A DNA stretch of 30,140 nt from a virus. Of this stretch, positions 14,600 through 22,347 are shown piece after piece; the stretch's first letter is position 1; each line of letters begins with the position of its first letter. The position numbers and the translations under genes are program-made. Where the stretch lies: IMG/VR virus record IMGVR_UViG_3300013093_000188, positions 1 to 30,140 of that record. One strand, given 5' to 3'. Under the pieces are notes generated by a model that saw only the letters and a list, made by a program, of their open reading frames with translations, ran no database searches and was not told the DNA's origin.

Positions 14600-15220
14600 C
14601 TAAGCCCCCTTAGAAGGCGTTTTAGAGGCATGTATAAGGGCTACCACCTCTTCCGTAATTACGGCTGAGAGGGTTAAAAGGTGTTTGCTGACGATCTCAA
14701 GGATTTTGTCCTCAAGATCAGGTTCGCTTGATTCAGTAGAGGGGGTTACTGGTGCGCTAAAGAGATCCTCTAGTTCCTTAACTGTAGGGTTATGTACTTC
14801 CGACTTAGGAGCCTCTACCGCGTTAAGGGAGTTAAGACCCTCTGTTAGGTCAAATGCTGGGATGTTAGCCTCAAGGCATTGGTTGAGGGCGTCTGAGTCT
14901 GACCCGTCCCAAAGGAAGAACACGGATGACTTCTTACCCTTGATGTGGTCGATTGCCCCCGCGACGGGGTTATCGTTCTCAATAACACTGCAAGCAGGTA
15001 ACCCCGGGGCATCGGGCTTTGTGTTAAATACAACGATGTCGATATTCTTATCTTTAGCTAGTTGCGCCGCATAAATCTGACCATCGCTAGGGCGACCCTC
15101 AAAGGCAAGAACGAGTGTCCCATTCTTACCGTTGGCGTAGTAATAATCTTCCATAAGCGCATCCGTGTTCGCACGACTGGTACGCCCGTTGCCGATAACC
15201 AAGACGTAATAGTTATCCAT
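14600..15220 (-). CDS. Rossmann-like nucleotide-binding protein with helical C-terminus
   Basis: A 206-residue protein. YYVLVIGNGRTSRANTDAL (4-22) is a strand, glycine turn and helix. TLVLAFEG and DIVVFNTK are parallel strands, and VFFLWDGSDSDALNQCL is a fourth, each followed by a helix. This resembles small Rossmann/SLOG-type proteins (YspA/DprA-like) common in phages, but no active-site motif is clear. Residues 135-170 are acidic and Pro/Ser-rich (linker), and the C-terminus is a predicted helix (DKILEIVSKHLLTLSAVITEEV). The ATG (15218-15220) has a perfect AGGAGG 4 nt upstream, the strongest ribosome site in the replication half. It stands first after the 32-bp gap downstream of the membrane-protein gene. 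Possible role: nucleotide sensing or binding. Confidence 0.5.
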   Translation of the reverse strand: MDNYYVLVIGNGRTSRANTDALMEDYYYANGKNGTLVLAFEGRPSDGQIYAAQLAKDKNIDIVVFNTKPDAPGLPACSVIENDNPVAGAIDHIKGKKSSVFFLWDGSDSDALNQCLEANIPAFDLTEGLNSLNAVEAPKSEVHNPTVKELEDLFSAPVTPSTESSEPDLEDKILEIVSKHLLTLSAVITEEVVALIHASKTPSKGA

Positions 15221-15252
15221 AAGTCCTCCTAGGTTTAGGTGGGCTTACCCTA

Positions 15253-15525
15253 TCACTCTCTTGCGGAATTGATAATAGTCGGTCTGTAGGTAGATACCCG
15301 TTCGGCTGTGGTCAAGAAGACTCTTCCCAAAAAAGCGCAAGCCACCGTGTACAGAACATAGTTCTTTACCGTGCTATAGGTAATCAAGTTCCCTACCGCA
15401 GAAAATATCAAAGAAAAAACGGCATTTGGGGTCGTTGCTCCTATAAAGTCAGAGAGCACAGCCACTAGCCCTTCGACTGTGGCTAAGAAGAAAGCTGTGA
15501 ATAAACTTACAAGTATGAGGGTCAT
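15253..15525 (-). CDS. small membrane protein (possible holin)
   Basis: A 90-residue protein made largely of hydrophobic segments: about 1-20 (LILVSLFTAFFLATVEGLVA), 33-52 (PNAVFSLIFSAVGNLI) and 55-72 (YVLYTVACAFLGRVFL). That would be two or three membrane helices with a charged C-terminus (ERVSTYRPTIINSARE). Size and topology fit a phage holin. It lies at the junction between the tail module and the replication module. No endolysin gene is adjacent, so the holin call is tentative; other small phage inner-membrane proteins look the same. The ATG is at 15523-15525 and only a weak GGG-type ribosome site precedes it, 13 bp after the tail protein stop. Confidence 0.6.
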   Translation of the reverse strand: MTLILVSLFTAFFLATVEGLVAVLSDFIGATTPNAVFSLIFSAVGNLITYSTVKNYVLYTVACAFLGRVFLTTAERVSTYRPTIINSARE

Positions 15526-15538
15526 GCCCTAGATTCTA

Positions 15539-18076
15539 CTACGTCTGTGGCTGTGCGATGTATACAGCTGCAGTTGACCCTATTGGTAACTGGGCGTTCA
15601 AGGTTGCCCCGTACAAACGTGTCTGAACTACAAAACTATTCTTGTAGTAGTGGCTACGTGCGGCGTTGGCAGTTCCGCCCTCCCATATAAAGTTTCTATA
15701 GTCACCTAAACCGTTAGATCCATCAAAGTACGTTAGGAGCTGACCGCTGTTTTCAAATAAAGCGTGATCAAGGATAATGACATCACCGCTGTCAGATGTT
15801 GTCCAATCAAATTCCACGCTCGCATATGCAGTAGTGGCAGGGGCTGTGCCCGTTACATACAACCTACTCCATACACCATTACCGATAGGTGTGCTTGATC
15901 CTACGCTAGAACTGATTAATGTATAAGACGTGTTATACCAGTTGACTTTAACTACGCCAGCATCATCTGATGCCCCAACAGCCTGAGCATAAACACTAAA
16001 GGTGTAGGAGGTGCTTGGGTAGTAAATGCCAGTAAGTTGAGATGTAGTTGATCCATCCCATGAAGACACACTTGTTGACGCTCCTGAAGACGTAACTTGA
16101 AGTTGGTGTCCTGTAGCAAATACAGTTCCACCAGTAACAGTAGAGTTAGAGGCAGTCACATTGTAAGAGAATGTGTTAAGTGTTACCGATGTTATTGTTC
16201 TTGCTCCGTTGTAGTAAGAAGCGTTTGATCCAGTAACACCTGAGATAGTTACCGATGAACCGACTTGGTATGAGTGCGGTAGAGTTAAAGTAACAGTTGC
16301 AACGTCGGAAACAATGCTCGCTGTAGAGATTGAAAAAACATCAGCGTTAGGTTCAACATAGGCTGTTGTAAGCATTTGAGTGCCGTTTGTTGTAGTCCAA
16401 GGGGTTGTAGCAGTCACAAAGTTAGGGTTAATTAACTCATTAATACGATTTGCTCTTAAGGTGATATGGAGTTGTCGTGCTTCATCAAAAGAACTTGGCG
16501 TGCTTGCTACCTCGAACTGAGCTGCATCGAAGAAGTGGTGTTCGTTAGTAGCAGACCCACCAACAGAAGCAATAGATACTCCAGGCGTTGCATAATACGC
16601 ATGTGTAGGGGCAGCAGCAGATACGTATGGTCGGTATGAAGAAGAGAATAGAGCGGTATTATCAGAAACTCCTGTACCGCTTGATGTTGAAATAAAATTA
16701 CCAAAACGATCAAACCATTTTACTTTTGCTGTAACTACTCGGGCTGTTGAACCGGCGCCCTTAGCGGCGTAGATGCTAAAGCAATATGTTGTTCCAGCTG
16801 TTACAGGGATCCCATTTGTGATTGGGCTATCATCACCGCAGTACATATTGATTGTTTGAGCGCTTGTAGATAAGTTATAAAAAGCAACAATTCCATTTGC
16901 TTTATTTGGAAATAAAGTTGGCGCTGTAGACTCTACCCAAGGCGAAGGGTATGGTGTAATAAGACCGTATTGACCAGTGCTGGCATTAAATCCTGTAGTA
17001 GTAGGTAGGTCTGCAGTCGTAAGCGCAAAACTTAAAGAAGTAGAAGTAATTTCAGTAATTGTGTAAGGAGAGGTTGAGTTGATAAGAGGATAAGGCAAAC
17101 CACTTACAAGTATATAATTGCCGACATCATATTGTTGATCGTAACTTGCGCTGAAGGTTAAAGTAACTACATTTGATGTAATTGTTACTGTAAGGATTTG
17201 CATTACAGGCAATTGATCGTAATCAGAGGTTCCGTCAGTAGATACCCAATGACCTGTTCCTTCTTCAAAGGAAGAATCATTGTAGTCAAGCATAAGGTTA
17301 TGCCCTACGGTAATACCGTTAACGCTAGGGTTAGGGGTTCCAGAAATAGGGACAGGGACTCCCCAGCCACTAAAGTCTTTAATAAAACCAAGTAAACCTT
17401 CTTTAGAACCTTTTTGCTTTGTCAGCGTCACACCGTCTCGCAAAAGAATACGGTTTTGTTGAAGACCAATGGCGGGTTCATATGTTTGACCAAACTGGTT
17501 CATAAGTGTAGGGATTAATGCGCCATTAACTTTTTCAGGGTTATACCGTTGAAGCAACAGGTCTGTCATAGTTTGTTCGTAATCTAGTTCAAAACCAAAG
17601 TTTCCTAAGAAAGAATATAAAGCGGGATTTTCCCAATCAGATGATGGAGAGTATGGTTCAGTGATTTTATAGATATCTGGGAGCGCGTTATACATTTTGT
17701 CTGTATTACTATGGTCTTTAACAGATAAACTAAACGCACTTCCAGCGTTAACCCATGAGTACTGGATTAGGTTGTAGACAAAAATAGTGTAGTAATAAAA
17801 AGCACCTTGTACTAAGTTATTGTTATCTGTATAAAAAACAGGGTCTGAGCCGTTGTAGGCAGTCAAAATAACTACACCATCTGAGACATCTACTGGAAAC
17901 CCGTAAGAGTTTCTAACAATAACTAATTTAGACCAGTCACCTGTTGGGTCTGTCCAGTTTAAAAGAATCTCACCCTGTTTAGCTGGTTTAGCAGTAAATG
18001 GGGTAGCGTCAAACTTAATAGGGTTGTCTGTGCCGTAGTAGGCTTCACCGTAGTAATCAATTCCGTAGCGTGACAT
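15539..18076 (-). CDS. large tail protein: gpI-like base plus two carbohydrate-binding-like domains (receptor-binding candidate)
   Basis: An 845-residue structural protein following the gp6/J-like gene. The Tyr/Gly-rich N-terminus (RYGIDYYGEAYYG) and an Fn3-like region (to about 120) lead into a P2 gpI-like baseplate segment (125-245: ALPDIYKI, LYSFLGNFGFELDYEQT, LLLQRYNPEKV). Two beta-sandwich domains follow, each opening with an NLMLDYNDSSFEEGTGHW or ELINPNFVTATTPW signature of CBM4/9-like jelly rolls (about 258-530 and 545-780). Each is interrupted after its first strands by a beta module of about 75 residues (292-370 and 582-656). The C-terminus (790-845) is a further beta region. The usual place of the receptor-binding protein and the duplicated glycan-binding-like domains suggest host recognition. 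ATG at 18074-18076. Confidence 0.75.
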   Translation of the reverse strand: MSRYGIDYYGEAYYGTDNPIKFDATPFTAKPAKQGEILLNWTDPTGDWSKLVIVRNSYGFPVDVSDGVVILTAYNGSDPVFYTDNNNLVQGAFYYYTIFVYNLIQYSWVNAGSAFSLSVKDHSNTDKMYNALPDIYKITEPYSPSSDWENPALYSFLGNFGFELDYEQTMTDLLLQRYNPEKVNGALIPTLMNQFGQTYEPAIGLQQNRILLRDGVTLTKQKGSKEGLLGFIKDFSGWGVPVPISGTPNPSVNGITVGHNLMLDYNDSSFEEGTGHWVSTDGTSDYDQLPVMQILTVTITSNVVTLTFSASYDQQYDVGNYILVSGLPYPLINSTSPYTITEITSTSLSFALTTADLPTTTGFNASTGQYGLITPYPSPWVESTAPTLFPNKANGIVAFYNLSTSAQTINMYCGDDSPITNGIPVTAGTTYCFSIYAAKGAGSTARVVTAKVKWFDRFGNFISTSSGTGVSDNTALFSSSYRPYVSAAAPTHAYYATPGVSIASVGGSATNEHHFFDAAQFEVASTPSSFDEARQLHITLRANRINELINPNFVTATTPWTTTNGTQMLTTAYVEPNADVFSISTASIVSDVATVTLTLPHSYQVGSSVTISGVTGSNASYYNGARTITSVTLNTFSYNVTASNSTVTGGTVFATGHQLQVTSSGASTSVSSWDGSTTSQLTGIYYPSTSYTFSVYAQAVGASDDAGVVKVNWYNTSYTLISSSVGSSTPIGNGVWSRLYVTGTAPATTAYASVEFDWTTSDSGDVIILDHALFENSGQLLTYFDGSNGLGDYRNFIWEGGTANAARSHYYKNSFVVQTRLYGATLNAQLPIGSTAAVYIAQPQT
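16109..16333 (-). repeat. inserted beta module, copy 2 (residues about 582-656)
   Basis: One of three related protein modules. It has a VATVTLTLPHSYQVGSSVTI core, then SGVTGSNASYYNGARTIT and NTFSYNV. It sits within the second jelly-roll-like domain of the 845-residue tail protein. It shares the vG-v-vsG...nG...iTsvT...tFsY pattern with the copies at 16967-17203 and 18205-18423. Confidence 0.62.
16967..17203 (-). repeat. inserted beta module, copy 1 (residues about 292-370)
   Basis: Core VVTLTFSASYDQQYDVGNYI followed by LVSGLPYP, an NSTSPYTITEIT strand and SLSFAL. It interrupts the first jelly-roll-like domain of the 845-residue tail protein just after its FEEGTGHW opening, the same place as the copy in the second domain. 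It is the most diverged of the three. Confidence 0.55.
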
Positions 18077-18078
18077 GG

Positions 18079-19860
18079 TTAGCTAAGAATTCCGCCCGTT
18101 ACGTTTACAACAAGACTACCAATACCAGTTGCGCTAGGGCTGGCTGTTGCTCCAAGTTCATATAAGGTAGGTATTTCACTGGTTGCGCAAACAATGTTTC
18201 CTACTGTTAGTGCTGTTACTGAACCAGAACAAGACGCCGAAGACACGTTGTTAGCCACTAACGCGTATGAGAAAGTGTTAGTTGTTACGGAAGTCACAAC
18301 ATAAGTACCGTTGAATGTGTTGTCTACACCGGTAACCGATATTGTCTGTCCAACAGTAAGAGTGTGCGTTGCTGAAGTTGTTAATGTTGCTACATTTGAA
18401 GTAAGGGCTTTATTATCAATTGTGTATTTCTGATCTTGGTCAGCTCTAACCATTTTTGTTATGCTTTGGTAAGCAACTCCATCAACAGATGCTACTGCTG
18501 AATAAACGTCAGAGACAGCGATTGTGTCTCCAAAAACAACGTTATCAATGTAAAGCAAAGAGTTAAGCGCAGAAGTTACGTTTGTTAATACCGAAGATTG
18601 ACGATATTGCGGGGCAACAGTAACGTTAACGACTAAGTAAACACCTACATATTTGGGAGGTTGAAATGTAACTGTGGTATTAGCAGGAGTCTTGTCTACC
18701 AACGCGTTTAAAACGTTTGTTGATAGTGTGTTAAACACTGAGGTTGGAGTTACATTGTCGGATGCTACTCCAGGGTCTCCAAATGGTACAAAGTACAATG
18801 TTACAGAGGTATAAACGTTTGCTACAGCGATTGCCTTAGCCACACCAGAAACTTGGATAGCAAGTACCGCGTAGTCTGTTAAAGATACAGCTCTGTTAAT
18901 AGCTCGAATGCTTAGTGGAGCGTTTACACGAATAGAGTCAGTAGATTCAGCATCTGCTCCTCCAGTTGCTGCGCCGTCACCAGAACTTACAATATCTTGG
19001 TTAGAAACGGTAAGCCCAGCAGGTATTGTTGAACTAGGTACATTAATAATGTAAGTAATGGTGTTTGAGGCCACGTTTCCTTGTGATCCCGCACCAATTC
19101 TATAGGTTGCGTAGATAGCCACCCCGTTAGGCGGTATGCGACCACTTATGCCATCTCCAAAGGTTATATATGTGTATCCATCAGCATTTGTAAACGTTGT
19201 AAATACTGGGTCGTAACTATTTGAGTCGATTAGGTATTGAACATTTTGGTATGAAACACCATTAATAGTAATTTCAACAGAAGAATTGATTACTGAACTA
19301 TTTAAAAGTTGGTACGTTTGGTTAGCACTTCCATCAGACGTTCCAATAATCTCATTGCTTACGGTCTCTCCTTGAGTTGCAGTTACCGTAGCGGATCCAT
19401 TAGTAGCGCCTGAAGCAGCAGGGATTGTCAGTGATGAATTTGTTTCAAATACAACTTGAGTTGTAGTTGCGTTTTGAATTAAAGACGTAGCGACTTGAGT
19501 TAGCGCTGGGATAGTAATAGGGGAACTTGTTGAGTTTTGGAAGGTAAGGGTTACGGTTGAGGGCGTAATGTCAGTGGGGGTGTACCCAAGCAAATTAGCA
19601 ATCTGAAGAACACTAGCGCGTTGGGTAGCCGTTGAGATAAAGGCCTCGTTAGCAGCTCTATCAATATAGTAGTTGAGAATGTCTCCCATATACGCAAAAA
19701 GTTCAAGCAAGGTCATGCCAAAATCGGCTGGGTCTCTGTTAGTCCATAGAGGGGAGAAATTAGGGATCAAATTTGTCATATCAGACAAAATAGAGGCGTA
19801 GTCCCTAGATGTGTAGTCTACAGACGGCACAAAGTTACTTGTTGTACTACTTGTTGCCAT
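18079..19860 (-). CDS. baseplate wedge protein, gp6/J-like
   Basis: A 593-residue baseplate protein. The N-terminal signature of the T4 gp6/phage J family is clear: DFGMTLLELFAYMGDILNYY (46-65), DRAANEAFISTATQRASV and LLGYTP. The middle contains TFGDGISGRIPPNG (233-246), typical of the family, then IRAINRAVSLTDYAVLAIQV and VTVAPQY. The protein ends with EIPTLYELG...VNVTGGI, the usual C-terminal strand pair. Before this end a beta module is inserted (about 480-552), which makes the protein unusually long. The ATG (19858-19860) has GGAGGT five bases upstream and overlaps gp25 by 14 bp. It forms the wedge ring that triggers sheath contraction with gp25. Confidence 0.9.
   Translation of the reverse strand: MATSSTTSNFVPSVDYTSRDYASILSDMTNLIPNFSPLWTNRDPADFGMTLLELFAYMGDILNYYIDRAANEAFISTATQRASVLQIANLLGYTPTDITPSTVTLTFQNSTSSPITIPALTQVATSLIQNATTTQVVFETNSSLTIPAASGATNGSATVTATQGETVSNEIIGTSDGSANQTYQLLNSSVINSSVEITINGVSYQNVQYLIDSNSYDPVFTTFTNADGYTYITFGDGISGRIPPNGVAIYATYRIGAGSQGNVASNTITYIINVPSSTIPAGLTVSNQDIVSSGDGAATGGADAESTDSIRVNAPLSIRAINRAVSLTDYAVLAIQVSGVAKAIAVANVYTSVTLYFVPFGDPGVASDNVTPTSVFNTLSTNVLNALVDKTPANTTVTFQPPKYVGVYLVVNVTVAPQYRQSSVLTNVTSALNSLLYIDNVVFGDTIAVSDVYSAVASVDGVAYQSITKMVRADQDQKYTIDNKALTSNVATLTTSATHTLTVGQTISVTGVDNTFNGTYVVTSVTTNTFSYALVANNVSSASCSGSVTALTVGNIVCATSEIPTLYELGATASPSATGIGSLVVNVTGGILS
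18205..18423 (-). repeat. inserted beta module, copy 3, in the gp6/J-like protein (residues about 480-552)
   Basis: Core SNVATLTTSATHTLTVGQTI then SVTGVDNTFNGTYVVTSVT and NTFSYALV. It is inserted between the conserved C-terminal part of the gp6/J-like protein (VRADQDQKY) and its closing strands (NIVCATSEIPTL). It matches copy 2 best: VAT-LT...H...VG..I.V.GV...NG...TSVT.NTFSY. Confidence 0.62.
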
Positions 19861-20260
19861 ATGGCACCTCCGAAATTATGTCCCCAGATTGGTTAAGAAT
19901 ATCAGTTTTGACTGTAACAGTCTCAGGGTTCTGGGAACTTCCATATTTATACGTTATAGAAACGTCTAAATGCCCATCATATTGGCTAATGCTCGCAGCC
20001 ACATCAATCAAAGATAAGTAGGGGAGCATCTTTGTAAATCCTTGCGCCACCTCTTGTTTAATTAAAGTTATAGCAGAGCTGTTGCTTTCAAAAGTAGCTC
20101 CTCGCGTTCTTGTACCAAAAGCAGGTCGCATAACCCGTTCACTTACAAGAGTCATTATGGCTAGCACCACTCTGTCCTGCATTATTTTCTTTTGATCATT
20201 GGTGCTAAAAATACCGCCATTAGCATCAAAGGAAAACGGCAAAGCGATTGCTGTGCTCAT
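19847..20260 (-). CDS. gp25-like baseplate wedge protein
   Basis: A 137-residue protein of the T4 gp25/P2 gpW (GPW_gp25) family. Visible are IMQDRVVLAIMTLVSERVMRP (26-46) with the ExxMRP turn, then FGTRTRGATFE (48-58), LIKQEVAQGFTKMLPYLSLI and the LDVSITYKY strand. Size is normal for the family (about 130). gp25 joins the sheath to the baseplate wedge and is next to the gp6/J gene in nearly all contractile systems, as here. The ATG overlaps the spike stop as ATGA. No unusual features other than the 14-bp overlap with the next gene. Confidence 0.9.
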   Translation of the reverse strand: MSTAIALPFSFDANGGIFSTNDQKKIMQDRVVLAIMTLVSERVMRPAFGTRTRGATFESNSSAITLIKQEVAQGFTKMLPYLSLIDVAASISQYDGHLDVSITYKYGSSQNPETVTVKTDILNQSGDIISEVPYGNK

Positions 20261-20745
20261 AGTTCAACTCCCATCCATACTGGAAAATTAGGGTCTCCTG
20301 CGATAAACATTACCCAAACCTTCTGCTTAACATTTGGAACTAACCTATGCGGGGTGTGCTCCAAAGTACTAGTGGCGTCATTAAATGCCCCAGAAGAGGC
20401 GTTCCATTTATTAGCCGTGCTTACTGTTGTTACATGGGGGTGCGTTAAAGTTCCAGCTCCACTTTTTGCCACAACGGTCAAGGCTGGAACTGTTCCGCCA
20501 CCTGTACCCCCAGAAACCGCAACAGGCGTTGTTGTTAATAAAGCAGCGACCTGAGAGGCAGTATGGGCTTGATGGTCTGGGTGATTAGAATTATCAGTAA
20601 CTGGAAGGCACGGCTTAGCCCAATCAGTTTCAGCATCACCAAGTACCTGTGGAACTTTTAACTTAATCATGTTTTTATTGGTCGGATCAGCGTTATTGGT
20701 GCAGATGCCCTCATAAATTCCGTAAAAGCGCTTGTCTTCGTTCAT
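20257..20745 (-). CDS. gp5/VgrG-like spike protein with OB fold and inserted tip
   Basis: A 162-residue spike. The OB fold is split. RFYGIYEGICTNN, KLKVPQVLG and WAKPCLPV (6-50) supply the first half. VKQKVWVMFIAGDPNFPVWMG (139-159) is the characteristic last half (VWVxFxxGDPxxPVWxG). Between them lie about 85 residues that are absent in the usual family. They are rich in Gly/Thr/Val and histidine: HPDHQAH (55-61), a TGGG run and THPHVTT (101-107) with an HxH motif. There is no long C-terminal beta-helix. In phage spikes HxH motifs bind metal at the tip, so the insert may form the tip here (inference). ATG at 20743-20745, overlapping the hub stop as ATGA. Confidence 0.8.
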   Translation of the reverse strand: MNEDKRFYGIYEGICTNNADPTNKNMIKLKVPQVLGDAETDWAKPCLPVTDNSNHPDHQAHTASQVAALLTTTPVAVSGGTGGGTVPALTVVAKSGAGTLTHPHVTTVSTANKWNASSGAFNDATSTLEHTPHRLVPNVKQKVWVMFIAGDPNFPVWMGVEL

Positions 20746-22073
20746 AGTATGCCCGGTATCTTTGTCAACAATCGACTACTGGTAGGAGCCACACTTCCAG
20801 ATGGTTGTGCAGTCGGGCTAAGTGTAGCGGTTCCAGAAATCCAAATTGGGCTATCACCAGTTCCTTTACTTCTGTTATTAAGCGTGCCGAACGAACCATT
20901 TGTCTGTGGTCCAAGATTTGGTGATGTTTTTAATAGATTAGACTGAGGCTTAGCCACAGTTTGACGAACCCCAGGTATGATCGTTCTTGATGGGGTTGTT
21001 GCTGGTTTTGTAATCTGCTGACCGTCAGTCCACGCTACCGCTGTTCCCAAGGAGTCTGTGCCTACAGTTAATATGGTCGTGTAAACCTGACTGTTTCTTT
21101 CCTTTTCCACTACCTTATGCTCTGCTCCAAGAACAGTCCAATAACCTGTGTAATAGTTTCCTAATCCATCAAGATATACAGGAAGATCTGGTCTTAAGGA
21201 CGGGCTTCCTAAGACCTCTACAGTTGCTCTGTAAGGAAATGAGTTGCGGTCATCAGCTGCTTGGGCTTCATATTTAGCAATGTTTGGCGTATTAGCAACT
21301 ATATGGGTACTAAAAGTATCAAAAAACTCTGGAGAGCTTTTCCCTTTTGTTACCGCATTTCTCTTTTTATTTGTTATTGCTATAGGCGCAGTAGTGCCTG
21401 TGTCCAAACCAGAGATGGATACTGCTGCTTTCATGTCTTGATCGTATTTTATTGACTCACCGACCATTGGTTCAAAAGAATAAATTGTTGAGCCGTTAGG
21501 GTCGTTTGCCTCTCTCATAACAAAGTAAGGGGCGTCTGACCTACTATTTGTGTACTCATACAGCATTGGTTGAAAATAAATTTCTGTATTTTCAGTACGA
21601 AGGCTGTAACCAGATTGCTTAGCAAGCCTCACGCACAGTTCCCAGTCGGTGTGGCCAGCCTGAGCCACTTGTGGGTATATACGAGGATGAGGTACAGAAA
21701 AGCATACAAACTTATTCTTTTTAGCAATCTTTTGTATAATCGCGTCAGCAGATAGACCTTTGTACACGTATTGAGACTCGTTTTTCATGACCATGGACGC
21801 GCTTACCGCAACAACCTCTGTTATAAAGGTTCCTGGGTTTCTATTAACATTTACATGGTGAACATAACCTGTAAACTTTTTAGATCCCCCAGAGCTATTT
21901 ACTGTGAACTGGATTGGAGAGCCACTCTCAACAACGTCATACCTAACTCCCCAATCTCTAAATTGGAGCACAGCAACTTCATGCTCATACCTATTTTGGT
22001 ATAGGTGTAATGAGTACACATAGGTAGGACCTACAGTTGTGTTTGGAAAGGTTACAGAGACGTAATTAAACAT
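20742..22073 (-). CDS. gp27/gpD-like baseplate hub protein
   Basis: A 443-residue protein immediately before the gp5-like spike, as in T4, P2 and PVC systems. The early part (1-110) has the beta-rich hub features (YVYSLHLYQNRYEHEVAVLQFRD with later GSPIQFTV and FTGYVHHV). DWELCVRLAKQSGYSLRTEN with EIYFQP (about 143-168) is the recognisable gp27/gpD feature: a helix followed by a reading YYF-like strand. GYWTVLGAEHKV (about 320) belongs to the second barrel. The last 100 residues are Pro/Thr/Ser/Asn-rich and low complexity, probably a flexible linker to the spike. ATG at 22071-22073, 8-bp overlap with the LysM gene. It trimerises and mounts the spike. Confidence 0.8.
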   Translation of the reverse strand: MFNYVSVTFPNTTVGPTYVYSLHLYQNRYEHEVAVLQFRDWGVRYDVVESGSPIQFTVNSSGGSKKFTGYVHHVNVNRNPGTFITEVVAVSASMVMKNESQYVYKGLSADAIIQKIAKKNKFVCFSVPHPRIYPQVAQAGHTDWELCVRLAKQSGYSLRTENTEIYFQPMLYEYTNSRSDAPYFVMREANDPNGSTIYSFEPMVGESIKYDQDMKAAVSISGLDTGTTAPIAITNKKRNAVTKGKSSPEFFDTFSTHIVANTPNIAKYEAQAADDRNSFPYRATVEVLGSPSLRPDLPVYLDGLGNYYTGYWTVLGAEHKVVEKERNSQVYTTILTVGTDSLGTAVAWTDGQQITKPATTPSRTIIPGVRQTVAKPQSNLLKTSPNLGPQTNGSFGTLNNRSKGTGDSPIWISGTATLSPTAQPSGSVAPTSSRLLTKIPGIL

Positions 22074-22347
22074 TTGGTATCTTTAAGACCGTGCCTTCTG
22101 GGATGTCTGTAAAGTCAACAATTTGAGGATTAAACTCTGGAATGATCCACCAGTACTCTGAGTCTTTGTAGTATTTGTTAGCTATCTGATCAAGTCGTTC
22201 CCCTTGAACATATTGATGCTCAAAGTAGGTAAGGGTACCCAAGGTACTAAACTCATAAAAAACAATAGGGTTAGCCTGTCCACCAGCAGTAGTAGAGACA
22301 AAATCAATAGTAGAGTATTCGTAACGAGAGCCTTTGTATATTGTCAT
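22066..22347 (-). CDS. LysM-domain baseplate protein (gp53/gpX-like)
   Basis: A 93-residue protein. Residues 43-93 form a LysM fold: EHQYVQGERLDQIANKYYKD, then YWWIIPEFN, then DIPEGTVLKIPNV. The pairing of a WWxI.xxN motif with a final PxGTxLxIP strand is typical of tail LysM proteins such as P2 gpX or T4 gp53. It is adjacent to the gp27-like hub gene and the CIS-tube-like gene. In PVC/Afp systems tube and LysM domains are fused (Afp7/PVC7), and here they seem split into two coupled genes. ATG at 22345-22347 overlaps the preceding stop as TAATG. It connects hub and wedges; it does not necessarily bind peptidoglycan. Confidence 0.84.
   Translation of the reverse strand: MTIYKGSRYEYSTIDFVSTTAGGQANPIVFYEFSTLGTLTYFEHQYVQGERLDQIANKYYKDSEYWWIIPEFNPQIVDFTDIPEGTVLKIPNV

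Noticed and set aside
15539-18076. Diversity-generating retroelement target in the large tail protein
   Set aside because: No reverse transcriptase and no template/variable repeat pair; the repeats are diverged protein modules, not near-identical DNA.
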